Source: Orbilia blumenaviensis (Eukaryota; Ascomycota; Orbiliomycetes; Orbiliales; Orbiliaceae). Taken from it: 64,000 bases of DNA. Made by a program: the position numbers and the translations under genes. Below, piece by piece: positions 1 through 11,083 of the stretch. Location: assembly GCA_036872755.1 (NCBI GenBank), contig JAVHNS010000004.1, positions 3,348,001 through 3,412,000 on the forward strand, read 5' to 3'. The notes below the pieces were generated by a model. The model had not been told where the DNA came from. It saw only the letters and a program-made list of their open reading frames with translations, and searched no databases. Each line of letters begins with the position of its first letter. Position 1 is the first letter of the stretch.

Positions 1-2720
1 TCTTGTTTATAGTCGACAGCATAAATCACTGTCCGGTTCATGAGGAAGTCGAACAGTCGCTCGCTGTTGCTATCCCAGTTGTAAGGACGAATAACACAAT
101 ACCGTAACGCGGCGAGTATATTAAACCAGTTATTTTCAATCTCAAAAGCGAGCGTGTGAAAATCGCTATCAATTGCTTCCCAGTCCTCGCATCTTTGGGC
201 AAGGTAGTAGACGAGATAGGCGAACTCGAGATCGACAGGCTCCAACCGCCCTTGAGCCCTCATCTGTGAAACTATTCCCCTTGTGTATGCAGTGAACAGA
301 GGATGTACTATTAAATAGCCGGCATCAGACCCGTTTGAAACGTTGCTAGTTGGCTCAACATATCGAACCACCCCGAAATCCTGATAGGTCTCGATTTCGT
401 CGTCAAATGCTCGTTGCGGGTCCTCCACAGCCTCAAATGGTCCGTCTCCCTTCAGGAGATCCATGAGATAGGGCTGTGGGCAATAGTCTGTCGTGCCGGC
501 TATTATTGGCACTGGAATTGCGCCGGAAGCAGACATCGATGCCAGCATGATATCCATTAAGAGTCGCTTCTGTTCGCCGGTGTCTTCTAATGGTGGCTGA
601 ATCTGCGAGCATAATGTGTCCTCAAAATATTGCTTTGGAGTAAGTCCGCAGGCTTTTAGGTGTGGTAGAACGATTTTCAACGCGAGCGGCTGGTATTGGT
701 AATACTGCATGATTCTTTCCAAGTAGAGACGCGATACTGGATCCTCGAGGTAAGAGGTAAGATCAATAATTTGTTCCGCGAATTGAGTAGCAGCGCCAGG
801 ATTGAGTCCCTCGATATGGATGATCTCAGCTGGTACGTGTTGCAATTTCTCCCCTCGGCTGGTCGACCGTATTACAGGTATCCTATTAAGCCACTTTTCG
901 TCAAGTGTAGATGAGAATAAAATCTTACTCTTCCATTTCATCCAGTCGAGATTCTTGAGCCAATTCTGCATTTCTTCGGCCCAGGGGTAGAAGTTGAAAT
1001 CTCCAGTGAAGGGAACAGACGAGATATTGTCGAATGCATTGAATAGTATTATATACCTTTCCTTCAGAAAGGCAGTCTTGAGCCGTGAGGTGCACGCTTT
1101 TTGAGAAACTGCGCTTTCAGCTGCGATGCTATTCCTTCGAGGGCCATTCCGTGGTCTTGGTCCGACCTTGTAGACTTTCTGCTCCTCGATCCGGTTTCTT
1201 TGCCGCTGCATGATTATCTCATCGATTGCAGCGAAGACTTCTCCAGGTGATATCTTTGGAGATTCGGTTGTAAACCCATCTGTCTCCGAGAAATCTACTA
1301 GAAAAATGGCTTTTGCGAAGTTGGACCTAATCCACCATTCCTGCAGGTGCTTTATCAAAGTTGACTTCCCCGTGCCTCGGAATCCCTGAATCCTAGCAAC
1401 CGTGCCGCTACAAAGTGCCTTTTCGATGCATGAAATATCGTAGTCTCGACCGTAGAAGCCGTCGCACCAGTTGTCGTTCTGAGGTGCATTCTCTACTTTC
1501 TGGAATTGGGAAGACGCACGAAACCGGCCTACCGCAGGAGCGCGTAGATATAGAACTGGGTTATGCCAATCCTGAACATCGACTTTAATTCCAAATCGTC
1601 CTCCCCGGGCCGGCTGGGATTGCATCTCCTCTCTTCCCAGGGCCACGGCTTCTGAGATCGCAACCTTGTCTACCAGCAAAGCTGTATACAACCCCTGTAG
1701 GAAGTATTTAGCTCCATCTTGGTGTATCTTGTACGGCATGCCGATCACAAAATTGAGTCCGTGCTGGAGCAGGGCCATTGCAATGCTAGAGCCGGCCAAG
1801 CTCGGTTTTTGTGCTGAACGGCAAGCATTCAATATCACTGCTTTGACGCCGTGCTCGCTGAGCGTCTTTGCGACATCTTCAGCCTCGATTTCAGTGTCTG
1901 TGAAGCTCGAGGGCTCAAAACTAAGGAATGCCCTGTAAATAGAATTTAGTAGCTATTAAATTTTCTAGGAGAGAGCGCTGAAAGTAGTGAGTACTTACCT
2001 ACGCTCTTCAACGTCACCATGAACATCGAAGTGAACTATGTGGTAATAGCCGGCAGGCTTTACAGACAGCGCCTTTTGTACCGCCTCCCACGTCCCGAGC
2101 CGGACGATATCAATACATAGGGCATTGTTCGAAAGCCCATTTGAGATATTAGTAAGTGGCAAGAGGACATTACGATATGGAATATCAGTTTTGCCATATG
2201 GTCGCGCGACAACAACCAAAATGTTAAGGGTTTCAAGGGCTTCCGATAGCCATTCGCTTCCACAATCTTCAGTAACCGTTGTTACCCGTGATACACGGAT
2301 GTCGATACCCTGGTGCATTTCGGCAATTGGGAATAATTCCAGAAGTTCCCAATGTATGCCTGAAATCACGCTGCCAGGCGCCTCAAGCACACAAAGCTCC
2401 ACCCCTGCAACAGTATTTTTATCAAGCTCCCCCATCAACTCCCCCAGTCTTAGCTGATCGTACAAATCTCTTCCATAGTCTACGATCGCTTTCTCTAACT
2501 TCTCCGCCAATTTCGCTTCGAATGGCTCTTTCAGAGCATAGTCCTCCACGTGCCTGACAAGCAAGTCCTCGAATCCCGCAATTGGCTCTGGTTTGGTGAT
2601 CCTGACCGTGTATGGGAGGATGTTGATAAATTTTCCATTGCAATTGGTATCTGAGATTTCGATATCGACATGGCTGTTTGTCTCAGATATCGGGCGGAGT
2701 AAAATTTGTATACTCGCCAT
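1..2720 (-). CDS. CHAT-protease STAND (NB-ARC-like) receptor, 5' part; continues beyond left edge
   Basis: Exons are 1999-2720 and 1-1932, joined over a 66-nt intron (1933-1998, GTAAGT...TTTACAG, phase 2). The second exon stays open to the window edge, giving about 884 codons so far. The start is the ATG at 2718-2720. Residues about 100-370 form a CHAT caspase-like domain. Its catalytic His is H234 in HFDVHGDV and its catalytic Cys is C278 in LNACRSAQ, followed by the usual GMPYKIHQDGAKYF-type and DWHNPVLY segments. A P-loop GFRGTGKSTL lies near residue 413, so a STAND NTPase follows; its C-terminal sensor repeats lie outside the window. Known of the family: CHAT proteases in fungi and bacteria are found next to gasdermins and activate them by cleavage. 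The divergent neighbour at 3588 is a gasdermin candidate, so I infer a ligand-triggered protease. Both catalytic residues and the P-loop look intact. Confidence 0.88.
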
Positions 2721-3587
2721 ACTACAATAATTATCCAGTGTCGTACTGAGCCGTTTTCACTACCCTTTCCGATTTTTGAGGTGTTCTAGGTCAATATGCA
2801 GTGTTTGTTGCATTTTTTGCGGTGCCCATTCAAGGCTGAACAAAAGTGAACTAGAAAACCAGCCCCAGCCCGGGAAATTATTCAAACATTTATGCTCGCT
2901 AGATTTCGACGCCGTGACCAAATTCGTGGCGTGACCATGGAACTCGGATGGTCCCGGGCGGGCAACCATCGAGGCCAAATGCGAAATACTTTTGGTAGTG
3001 GTTCGACTTTTTGAGGGTTCTACAGGGCGTACAAAACGTATCAGGGAATTTCCGACCGAAGGGTCTGGCGATACTGCTCTGAGCTCTAGCGCTCCGAGGG
3101 GTGCCAAGTCATGAAGTATTGGCATATATCATGGCTGTAGTCAAGGAGGGGTAGTTTACACATGATATCATATTTTCGAATAGGTTTTCTCGACTGTTCT
3201 ATGTGCAGGCGAATACCGGCGCCTGGTAAAATGAAGGAATCACTCAAAGTGGCTTTTGGGTGGTCGAATAGTGGTGAGCCAGTGACGTTCTGACGAAGAT
3301 TCAGCTTTGGGCTGGGCCGTCGAAATCCAACAGCCTTGTCCCTGCACAGGAACACAAAACCACTATAAGTTCGGTGGTTCGGGGAGCTCGAGGATCAACA
3401 GATAATGGGTTTAATTTCTTAGCTTTTAATCGCCACTTACAGAATATACTTGTATTTTGATCAAATATTCGATTCCGTAAAGGAAACTACCGCAATTAAT
3501 CGGGTTGGGGCCAATTATACTACACGTACCCAGCATCTACATCTGCATGCATCTCAATTGCTGAAGCGCACTCAAAGCTACAACAAA
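2721..3587. promoter_or_regulatory. Divergent intergenic region between CHAT-STAND and gasdermin-like genes
   Basis: These 867 bp separate two start codons that face away from each other, so both promoters must lie here. I see no convincing gene: the open frames on the minus strand lack recognisable domains. No clear TATA box stands out on either side. Head-to-head placement allows shared regulation of receptor and executioner, which is inference only. Confidence 0.5.
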
Positions 3588-4538
3588 ATGAGCAGAAAAC
3601 CCACCTTTTTTCTCCTTAACGAAGGCCATTTCATCTCTATTGATCTAGGCCCACGCATCCTCGGCGCCCTCTGCGAGAGAATGGAAGACCCGATGTCCTG
3701 CTGGAAACCGAACAACGCTGCAAGCGTCTTCTCCTCAAAATTCGCAGCAGACGACCAAGCCCACACCCCTCAAATGCGTATCGAGAATAACGCAAAAGTC
3801 GAGATTAATAAACAGAAATCCAAGGAGCTGGGTGGCATACTGCAGGGCCTTCTGCAGATTATGTGGGCAAAGGCCACGAATGAGACGTACAGAATCGATT
3901 CTCAGCTAATTCGAACAGTGCGGCTTCCACAGCACGAGGATATGTTCGATGCCCTACTCGAGGACGAAAGTGTTCAAAATTTTAGAAGAGCAAGGAAAAA
4001 CGATCGTTATTTCATGATCACTGGTTATAAATCCTGTTTAAATGGGCTGGTCACACGAACCCGCACTCGCAACACAGGGCCAGAGATCGAAATCGATGTT
4101 CCATTTGAGCTGTTACTCACCAGTCTTGGAGTCCCTGCCCCTCCAGGCTTATTCCCTGAAATTGGCTTCAAAGACACTTGGACCACCACTGTGGAGAGCC
4201 TAAGTGAATACTTCGTCCGCGGAGAACAAATTTTCGCTGTCGAATACCGAGAAATTCTACGCTATTCCAAGATCGCAAACATCCTGAGTTCTCGCAAGAA
4301 AGAGAAGGAACGTAGACTGATATTGTCAAAAAGATACGGACATCCTGAGGGAGATGCTGCTTACGCGCCTGAACGGCGGCCTATGGACGTTTATCTGAAC
4401 CTCCCTATTCCAGTGCCACATGAGTATTGTGCACAGTCTGTGGAAGTTGATGACGATGATGGTCCGTATTTACTGGGGATGAAGGTAGACCCTACGGCAC
4501 GGGAGGCGTCCAATGATGATTGGTTATTTATTGAATGA
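3588..4538 (+). CDS. Gasdermin-like pore-forming protein candidate (fungal HET-Q1/RCD-1 class)
   Basis: Single exon, 316 aa. The ATG at 3588 (context CAACAAAATGAG) is preferred, because upstream in-frame codons lack an ATG and read as leader. The N-terminus begins with a hydrophobic strand pattern (PTFFLLNEGHFISIDLG). A YFMITGYKSC segment lies near residue 143 and a GEQIFAVEYR segment near residue 215. The chain ends in an acidic tail (VEVDDDDGPYLLG onward). The length is slightly above known fungal gasdermins (about 250-280 aa). There is no signal peptide or membrane helix, as expected for a cytosolic protein made of amphipathic strands. Known: most fungal gasdermin genes sit beside a CHAT or subtilisin protease gene, and cleavage of a short C-terminal tail frees the pore-forming domain. 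The call rests on layout plus general sequence character, since I could not run a profile search. It could instead be an uncharacterised CHAT substrate. Confidence 0.5.
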   Translation: MSRKPTFFLLNEGHFISIDLGPRILGALCERMEDPMSCWKPNNAASVFSSKFAADDQAHTPQMRIENNAKVEINKQKSKELGGILQGLLQIMWAKATNETYRIDSQLIRTVRLPQHEDMFDALLEDESVQNFRRARKNDRYFMITGYKSCLNGLVTRTRTRNTGPEIEIDVPFELLLTSLGVPAPPGLFPEIGFKDTWTTTVESLSEYFVRGEQIFAVEYREILRYSKIANILSSRKKEKERRLILSKRYGHPEGDAAYAPERRPMDVYLNLPIPVPHEYCAQSVEVDDDDGPYLLGMKVDPTAREASNDDWLFIE

Positions 4539-4689
4539 TATTTTATTTTTTTCAAATGATCATTTTTCTGACAAATGCTTGCTACCGTACGGGGTTTTGG
4601 CTGGTTTCTCAGGACAATTTATAGAAAAAAGGGAACTTCAAACAGTATAAATAATAACCCAAAAGAGAATAACACGACTTAACTTCTTT

Positions 4690-4914
4690 TTAAAATGTTT
4701 TAATATTCGGAAGCAGTCCCAGAAAAGTATCCAAACCCACTACGGTATGTTGAAGGCTTACCGGTTGCGGCTTGAACTCATCGATAGCTAAAGAAGGCAG
4801 GAATATTACAACATATTTCCAAGTTTTGTAGAGCAGTTTTTTATACGGATCGGTATTCGCGACCGTATACAGAAGCCTTAGCAGCTCTCTATATAGTCGA
4901 TAATCGGGCAAACG
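4690..4914 (-). pseudogene. Orphan C-terminal exon or gene relic, unrecognised
   Basis: An open minus-strand frame of about 75 codons ends in TAA at 4690. Its composition is protein-like (LYRELLRLLYTVANTDPYKK; later KTWKYVVIFLPSLAIDEF). A splice-acceptor-like CTCTTCAG sits directly upstream. Just beyond lies a short frame reading QYKAPRYMKEYKAGE, which joins in phase only if a very short intron of about 36 nt is assumed. No start codon or further exon was found. It may be the remnant of a degraded gene. I do not recognise the family. Confidence 0.22.
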
Positions 4915-6456
4915 AACACCTGAAGAGAATCAATGAATCTAAGAAAATCGTTCACCAGCTTTGTATTCCTTCATGTACCGAGGTGCCTTATATTGAACTA
5001 GATCACTATCTCAACAATATGCACAAGAAAAGTATAACTAGATAATTAAAATTTTGAAGGTTAAAGGAACTAACTACATTGCATTGCCTTGTAGGCCTGA
5101 TGCGTAGTACTAGCTTACAAGCTAACATAAATTATCCGCTAGTTAGACCCTGTGGGCTCCTTGCCGCCGCTCTAGGGCCCTAATATAATGTAGAAAGATT
5201 TAGACCCCTCCATTATCATCAAAGGGGCGCGGGGCCCACTTCATAAATCCCCGTCTTCGCCGATATTCCAGAGTGTATTTAGTCGGTGTTGTAACTCCTT
5301 TGTACTGTGCGGATGTATATAGCCGAAAGACTTCACTTTAATGACCCTAGGCCTGTTATTCAATGTAATATTGAAGGAAGTAGATACACCAGACTCAGGA
5401 GGGGTTGTCATGGGCAGAAGGGCTTCTTAGAAGTATTCTTTCTCTCTTTCTCTGAAGAATTTATATACAGATCTATAGAACGCTCTCTGTACTTCTTCCA
5501 AGGCCGCCTGCCTACGCAGATCATCTACTTTTCTCACTATTTCTTGAACCTTTAGACTCTAGAAACATGCTCCCAAACATCCAGTTCCTTGGAAGAAGTA
5601 CTACAGAAATACTCCCAGGTCATTTCACAGTATTGAACTAGTGACCTATAGTACCAGCAATCTCACGTTCTTCACATTCCGTAGACTAGATGCAGGACCT
5701 CGTTTTTATATGTAGGTGATATGCCTGTAACAGAAACTTTATACTTTTGCAAACATCGCTTTTTAAAAGTCGCTCAGTCTTGATATTTTAAATTGATTGT
5801 GATTTTATGTCTATTTCCATCCAAAGAAGCGGGACTTAAGTTGCTTCAAGGCTATAAAATAGAAAGTTAAGTGAAGATGAAAGATAAAGATCTTACCCTG
5901 AGTTGGCCCAAGGATGTTGGACCCGGCAATGATGTAGATGCCAGGGCAGATTATGTAGATATATATATGTTTATATAGAACAAATGTACATGGGTTAGCT
6001 ACTATTTATGTATGAGGGCTAACTGTCTGGGTTGAAGTTCTAGTTACAAGACGTATTTGTGTAGGATCAAAAACGGGATACGCTACGAGAATATAGGCGG
6101 AACTACGTAACATGTTAACATAGAATGCAGAAATGACTTTATAGCCACACAATAATGTATCGAAGATTCTGCAGTGTCTTACAGCAGTATCCAAATAATT
6201 GATTGGCAGCCCTATGTACCTGATACTAAGCATTATATTATAAACCATGCTTTATTTAATATCAGTATACCGTGATACCTAGGTGCAATAATACCCTTCG
6301 ATCCGTGGATGGTGCACCGATAAGTAAAACCCAAGGCAAGCCGGAATAACACTATTGTATCCAGTTAGGTATGCTTTTAGCAAGCATTTTGTTGGAATAT
6401 TAATTCTGATACAATCACAGGTGCTTTAACCCTTTTTTCCCCAGGGTTCCTGAGTT

Positions 6457-6498
6457 GGTAAAACGACCATGGTAAAACGACCATGGTAAAACAGCCAT
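6457..6498. repeat. Three tandem copies of a 14-bp unit
   Basis: The unit GGTAAAACGACCAT occurs twice perfectly (6457-6470, 6471-6484). A third copy (6485-6498) reads GGTAAAACAGCCAT, with two changes. It lies in gene-free DNA with no obvious function. Confidence 0.8.
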
Positions 6499-7310
6499 TA
6501 GTGTTTAACTTCAAAACTTTCAGTTATGCCATGAGGTGATCAAACTACACCATAAAGTCTTGTATTGAATGCTAATTCCAACGTATTCATGGTTACCTAC
6601 ATGCGTAGGTAAAGCGAAGAGTCTCATGGTAACTTCCTGAAACCGTCAACTCCCCGAACAAATCATGTATCATATTCGCAACGGGGCCAGCAATGTACGA
6701 GGGATATATATATAAGGTATAAATCACTTACAGAACCTTATTTACGGATACTGGATGCTAAGGCTAAATATTTCCCGCTGCTAGCATGCTGTGAACTAAA
6801 TATACATACACGGAGCTTCCTTCCTACTGGCTACTGCTATACATAGTATCATGGGCAGTTTGTCCGAAATACCGCACTATCACCTCCATATGTGTATATA
6901 TATGTCAAAACGAGGATGGCGTGCCAGACGATATAATTCACAGGCGAATCTATAAAGCCACATGGAAACAGAATTCCCTCCCTGCTACATATGCAGGGAT
7001 CCCAACAACACGTACATACATAACCGCCTAAGTTGTCTTTCTAGGAGCTGGGCCCATGGGGGTTGAACTCTGCTGAAGCCATCGATTCGAATCCCAGATT
7101 AACTCTCCCACACCTATGTAAATGTATATGTATAAATTACTGTTAGTATTACCTAAGTAAATAGCCTTGAGCTCGAGAAGAAATACCTTATAAGACAACA
7201 TTTGGTATACCAATTACGCGCGTAGCCATGGTTGAGAGCGCTGAGTAGCGACCATAGAATAATCTAAGATTCGATATACCTCAAGTTAATTCTAAGTAGT
7301 TAGCGGCGAC

Positions 7311-7469
7311 TTAAGTCAAAGGTTCTACAATATCAGTGTGGCCCTCTTCCCTCGCCCAACATAATGGCGCGCTTCCACCAATATCTCGGGCATTGCGGTC
7401 GGCACCTTCACGCAACAGGATCTTAGTAACGTCAACCCTCCCAGTTTCTGCTGCCAATATTAACGGTGT
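7311..7469 (-). pseudogene. Cut-off ankyrin tail of the NLR, beyond an in-frame TGA
   Basis: Past the TGA at 7470-7472 the same frame stays open for 52 codons to TAA at 7311-7313. It still encodes ankyrin sequence: a full repeat (TPLILAAETGRVDVTKILL), then a partial one (GGSAPLCWAREEGHTDIVE). The TGA sits where repeats carry a residue between G and TP, so it looks like a recent nonsense change. TGG to TGA is a G-to-A transition of RIP type, although another ancestral codon is possible. Confidence 0.75.
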
Positions 7470-10400
7470 TCATCCCCGCTGATCTTTAACTTTAAGATCT
7501 GCCTTTTTATTCAAAATAATTTTCACTACAGCAGTATGGCCCCGATTTGCTGCTAATATTAATGGTGTCTCCCCCTGGTTATTTTTAACTTCAAAATTAG
7601 CCCCCTTATCCAAAAGCATTTCCACTATAGCAGCATGGCCCTGCATTGCTGCTGATATTAATGGTATTTGCCCTCTCTCATTTTTAGTCTCAAAATCAGC
7701 CCCCCTATCCAAAAGCATTTTCATTACATCAGTAAAACCCTGCCACGCTGCTGATAGTACTGGTGTTTTCCCCCAAAAATTTTTAACTTCAAAATCAGCC
7801 CCCCTATTCAAAAGCATTTCCATTATAGCATAATGGCCTTGTTCTGCTGCTGATAGTAATGCCGTTCGTCCCAAATAATCTTTATACTCAAAATCAGCCC
7901 CCTTATTCAAAAGCATTTCCACTACAGCAGTATAATTTTCTGCTGCTGCTAATAGTAACGGCGTTTGCCCCTCTCCATCTTTAATCTCAAGATCAACCTT
8001 CCTATTCAAAATCATTTCCACTATAGCAGTATAGCCTTCTTTTACTGCTAATAATAACGGCGTTTGCCCCCATTTATCTTTAGCATCAGGATCAGCTCCT
8101 CTATTCAAAAGCATTTCCACTACAGCAGTATGGCCCAGTTTTACTGCTAATAGTAACGGCGTTTGCCCCTTTCTATCTTTAACCTCAAGATCAGCCCCCC
8201 TATTCAAAAGCATTTCCACTACAGTAGTATAGTTTCCTGCTGCCGCTAGTAGTAACGGCGTTTGCCCCTCTTCATCTTTAACCTCAAGATCAACCCCCCT
8301 ATCTAAAAGTAGCTCTATATATCCACACAACCCAAAATATGCTGCAGGGTGAATTCCATTCTTCGGCTTTAGGTGAAAGCGTGCGACATGGCTATAAACC
8401 AATGCTCTTTTCTCATTATTAAGAAGTTCCCATATTACTAGTCGCGTGTCCGTAACTAATGACTTGCGAGCATGGTGGCCCCAATTCCTTGCTGCATAGG
8501 GGTATAAAGCACCTGAAAGCGCGGCCTCAACCGTATCAAATTGCTCAAACAAAATATAGGTGGCACACGCCTGTGCAATATAATTTTGATGATCACATAG
8601 CTGACCCTGCCAGGCATGGTTAAAATATTCTTGTGTAGTATAGTGAATTAGCCGGACGATATTGCTTTCTTCGTCGATTGTAACCAATCCAGCGCATACC
8701 GAAACAATATCATTAAGTTCGGGGAAATCGCGTCCGTCAAGCTTACGCTTGCCAGAACTTGGGTCTATCGAAAGTGCATGCTGTAGTTCCTGTTTCTTAA
8801 GGGGTCTCTCTGAGTAGACGATCCAGGAAAGAACTCGCAGAGCGAGATCCTTGAAATCCTCATTTTGGTCGTTAATCCTTTTTAGGGCGTCGTCATAAGC
8901 TAGGCCATATGCCTCTATTCCAGTACCCCTTTTTGCCAGTCCTTCTAAGGCATCCTCTAGCCTGGCAAGCGATACTTTTGTTCTGATCGATTCAAAATAA
9001 AGTCGTGCGAGAAGAAACCTAGTTACTGTTAGATGACATGTTTATCACAACTATAGACGGCATACTTACTTACATCCCATCGGCAGCGCTTATAATACCC
9101 TTTTTGACAGATTCTCGATTCTCGCATATAAGTCGTCTTTCTAATTGATTGATTTGGCCATCCAAATAGATTCCCAAGTCTGCTTCGTCGGCCTTGATTC
9201 GAAGTTCCGTGCTCTTGCGTTCCCTGAACTGGTCGGCAATATCCTTGATATCCCTTGAAGTAGCAAATAAATTTATACCAAAATCAGTATGTAGCTGAAA
9301 TGATTTTTGGAGCAATTGATTTCGACAATAGTCAGATATTTTGCATTCATCAAGCGCGTCGACGACAATGAAAACCTTCGAATACAAAGCAATCACAGAT
9401 TGAAGGCATTTAATAATTTCATCAATAGAGGGCTTTGTTGTGTTGGATATATGTTTTTGATGAAGCTCCTTTATACTGTTAGGCAAACGGCTTTGGCGGC
9501 ACGCTAACTGTTTTAGTATACTCGCAAGTATATTATATATCGTCTGTTCATCCTGTCGTTTATAGTCAAGATAGATGTATGCAATACCGATGCTTGGATT
9601 ATCCTCGAAAGTTTGAAATAGGCAGTCGATAACTCTTGATGTAAGGAATGTTTTCCCTGCCCCTGGGATCCCTGGACAGAATAAGATTTCTTTACGATTA
9701 TGGGTCCATCTGGAGAACTCATCCGAATCCAGAAGCCATTGGCCAGTTCCTGACTGTCGTTTTTGTGCGACATCGCTATGCCGAATATTATGTTCAATTG
9801 GTGTCAACCATTTCAGTACCTTGAGGTCATCTTCCTTCTCCAAGCGAAATGTAATACTTTCAACCTTATCGTAAACTAAAAGTTTTAACAGATATCAGTA
9901 CTGAGTCTAATAGAAATATATCTCGCAGCCGCCCTATGCTTCGAATAGGTAACTAACCCTTGGTAAGGATAGCATTTACTGAAGGTTCTCTGCTAACTGC
10001 GACCGGCTGTAGGCGCCCCAGAAACTCCTTGGCATATGCTGCTGCAGTAGCTGCAGCATATTCTTGCCACTCGTCATTTTTTCTCTCATCGGCGTAGTCG
10101 CAGATACCACGTATAACGATACATGGAAAATCATCCATTAACCCTGCGGCTTCCATCTCAATACACAGAACTTTTTTGCCGAAACTATCATTGATACGGT
10201 CCCGAAGAACCGCGTCTTTGACGACTTGGTTGCCCGATGCGATTAACCCGTAGTATATCTTTGTCGTCTCAGTTTCATCCTTAGCATTATTGCCATCGGC
10301 GCTCGCTGCACCCCCTTCGTGTTGACTCTTGTATTCTACGGGATCCAATGCCCAATGCCCGAAGAAGAATTCCAGCAAAGCCAAGATCAGCCCCCGCACA

Positions 10401-11083
10401 GCGAGCAAGACTAACGACGCAATATTTTTGGAGTCGGCAGGATGCTTTGGTCGTTTGTATTTTTCCTTCAATCTTGGAAAGCGTTTCACGGCATTATCTA
10501 AGATTTCTTGTAATTTCGTTCCTTTGAGATCATGATCCGATTTCAAAGCCCCTAGAGCGGTTAATAGCGCCGATGGAGCTCTATTCAGCGACCCAATCGG
10601 TTTGAACTTCCCACCCTTTTCCGTTTTACCCTTATCCCACTGAACAACTCCACCATACTGACCCGTCGGTCTGCTGACCACAATATCGCCAAGCCTGACC
10701 TTTTGTGGTATGCCCCCACCAATTCCGACCATCAGGCCAACTTTGACCGCTCGGAACGAGCTAGCCGTCCGCGTCGCGACTATCGCGGCCTGGTTGTTCC
10801 CTATCACCCCTTCCGGCAAGCAGGCTATCACTATATTGTGCTCGCCAATGGACCCCAGGATGTATTGATTAGCGTCGTTTAGTGTAGGAAGGGACGGATG
10901 TTCTTGGTCTAACATAGCCCTTGCGGCGGTTAGTTCCTTGGATAATGCGCAAATCCATCCCACAGTGTAGTCATTGTGGGTTCTTGGTCTGGCAGGTGGG
11001 GGTGTGCCCAGGTGTGTTGGCGTGTTTATGACACGCGATGAACTTGGGCCAGCATCTGCTCCGGGAGGGTCCGTATCGAGCAT
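7470..11083 (-). CDS. PNP_UDP-NACHT-ankyrin NLR-like receptor
   Basis: Exons 9958-11083, 9074-9875 and 7470-9018 are joined over introns of 82 nt (9876-9957, GTTAGT...TTTAG) and 55 nt (9019-9073, GTAAGT...ACTAG). They sum to 3477 nt, or 1158 aa. Residues about 40-360 are a nucleoside-phosphorylase (PNP_UDP) domain with GIGGGIP, MEAAGL and ICDYAD motifs. A NACHT NTPase follows, with P-loop GIPGAGKT at 444-451 and Walker B KVFIVVDALDEC at 542-553. A winged-helix-like region ends in LIHYTTQEYF near 770. From about 866 there are nine ankyrin repeats (GQTPLLLAA type). This is a classic fungal NLR layout; such proteins are tied to non-self recognition, here presumably cytosolic. The last repeats are lost to a premature TGA. 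An AT-rich TATA-like run lies at about 11147-11160. Confidence 0.92.

Larger units (their letters stand above)
4539..7310. other. Gene-poor intergenic stretch
   Basis: This stretch of about 2.8 kb holds many stops in all frames and no recognisable domain. It contains the 3' end of the gasdermin-like gene, one orphan exon-like frame (4690-4914, minus) and a 14-bp triplicate repeat (6457-6498). Short open frames at 5307-5555 and 6006-6248 look like chance. Confidence 0.5.

Noticed and set aside
2760..3355. Minus-strand frames between the CHAT and gasdermin-like genes
   Set aside because: No domain, no splice-consistent partner, and they lie in the shared promoter region.
3450..3587. Upstream extension of the gasdermin-like frame
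   Set aside because: It would need a TTG start; the ATG at 3588 has a good context and begins the family-like sequence.
7040..7120. tRNA-like boxes (GATTCGAATC near CTTCAGCAGAG)
   Set aside because: Stems do not pair around the loop on either strand and the box order is wrong, so no cloverleaf forms.
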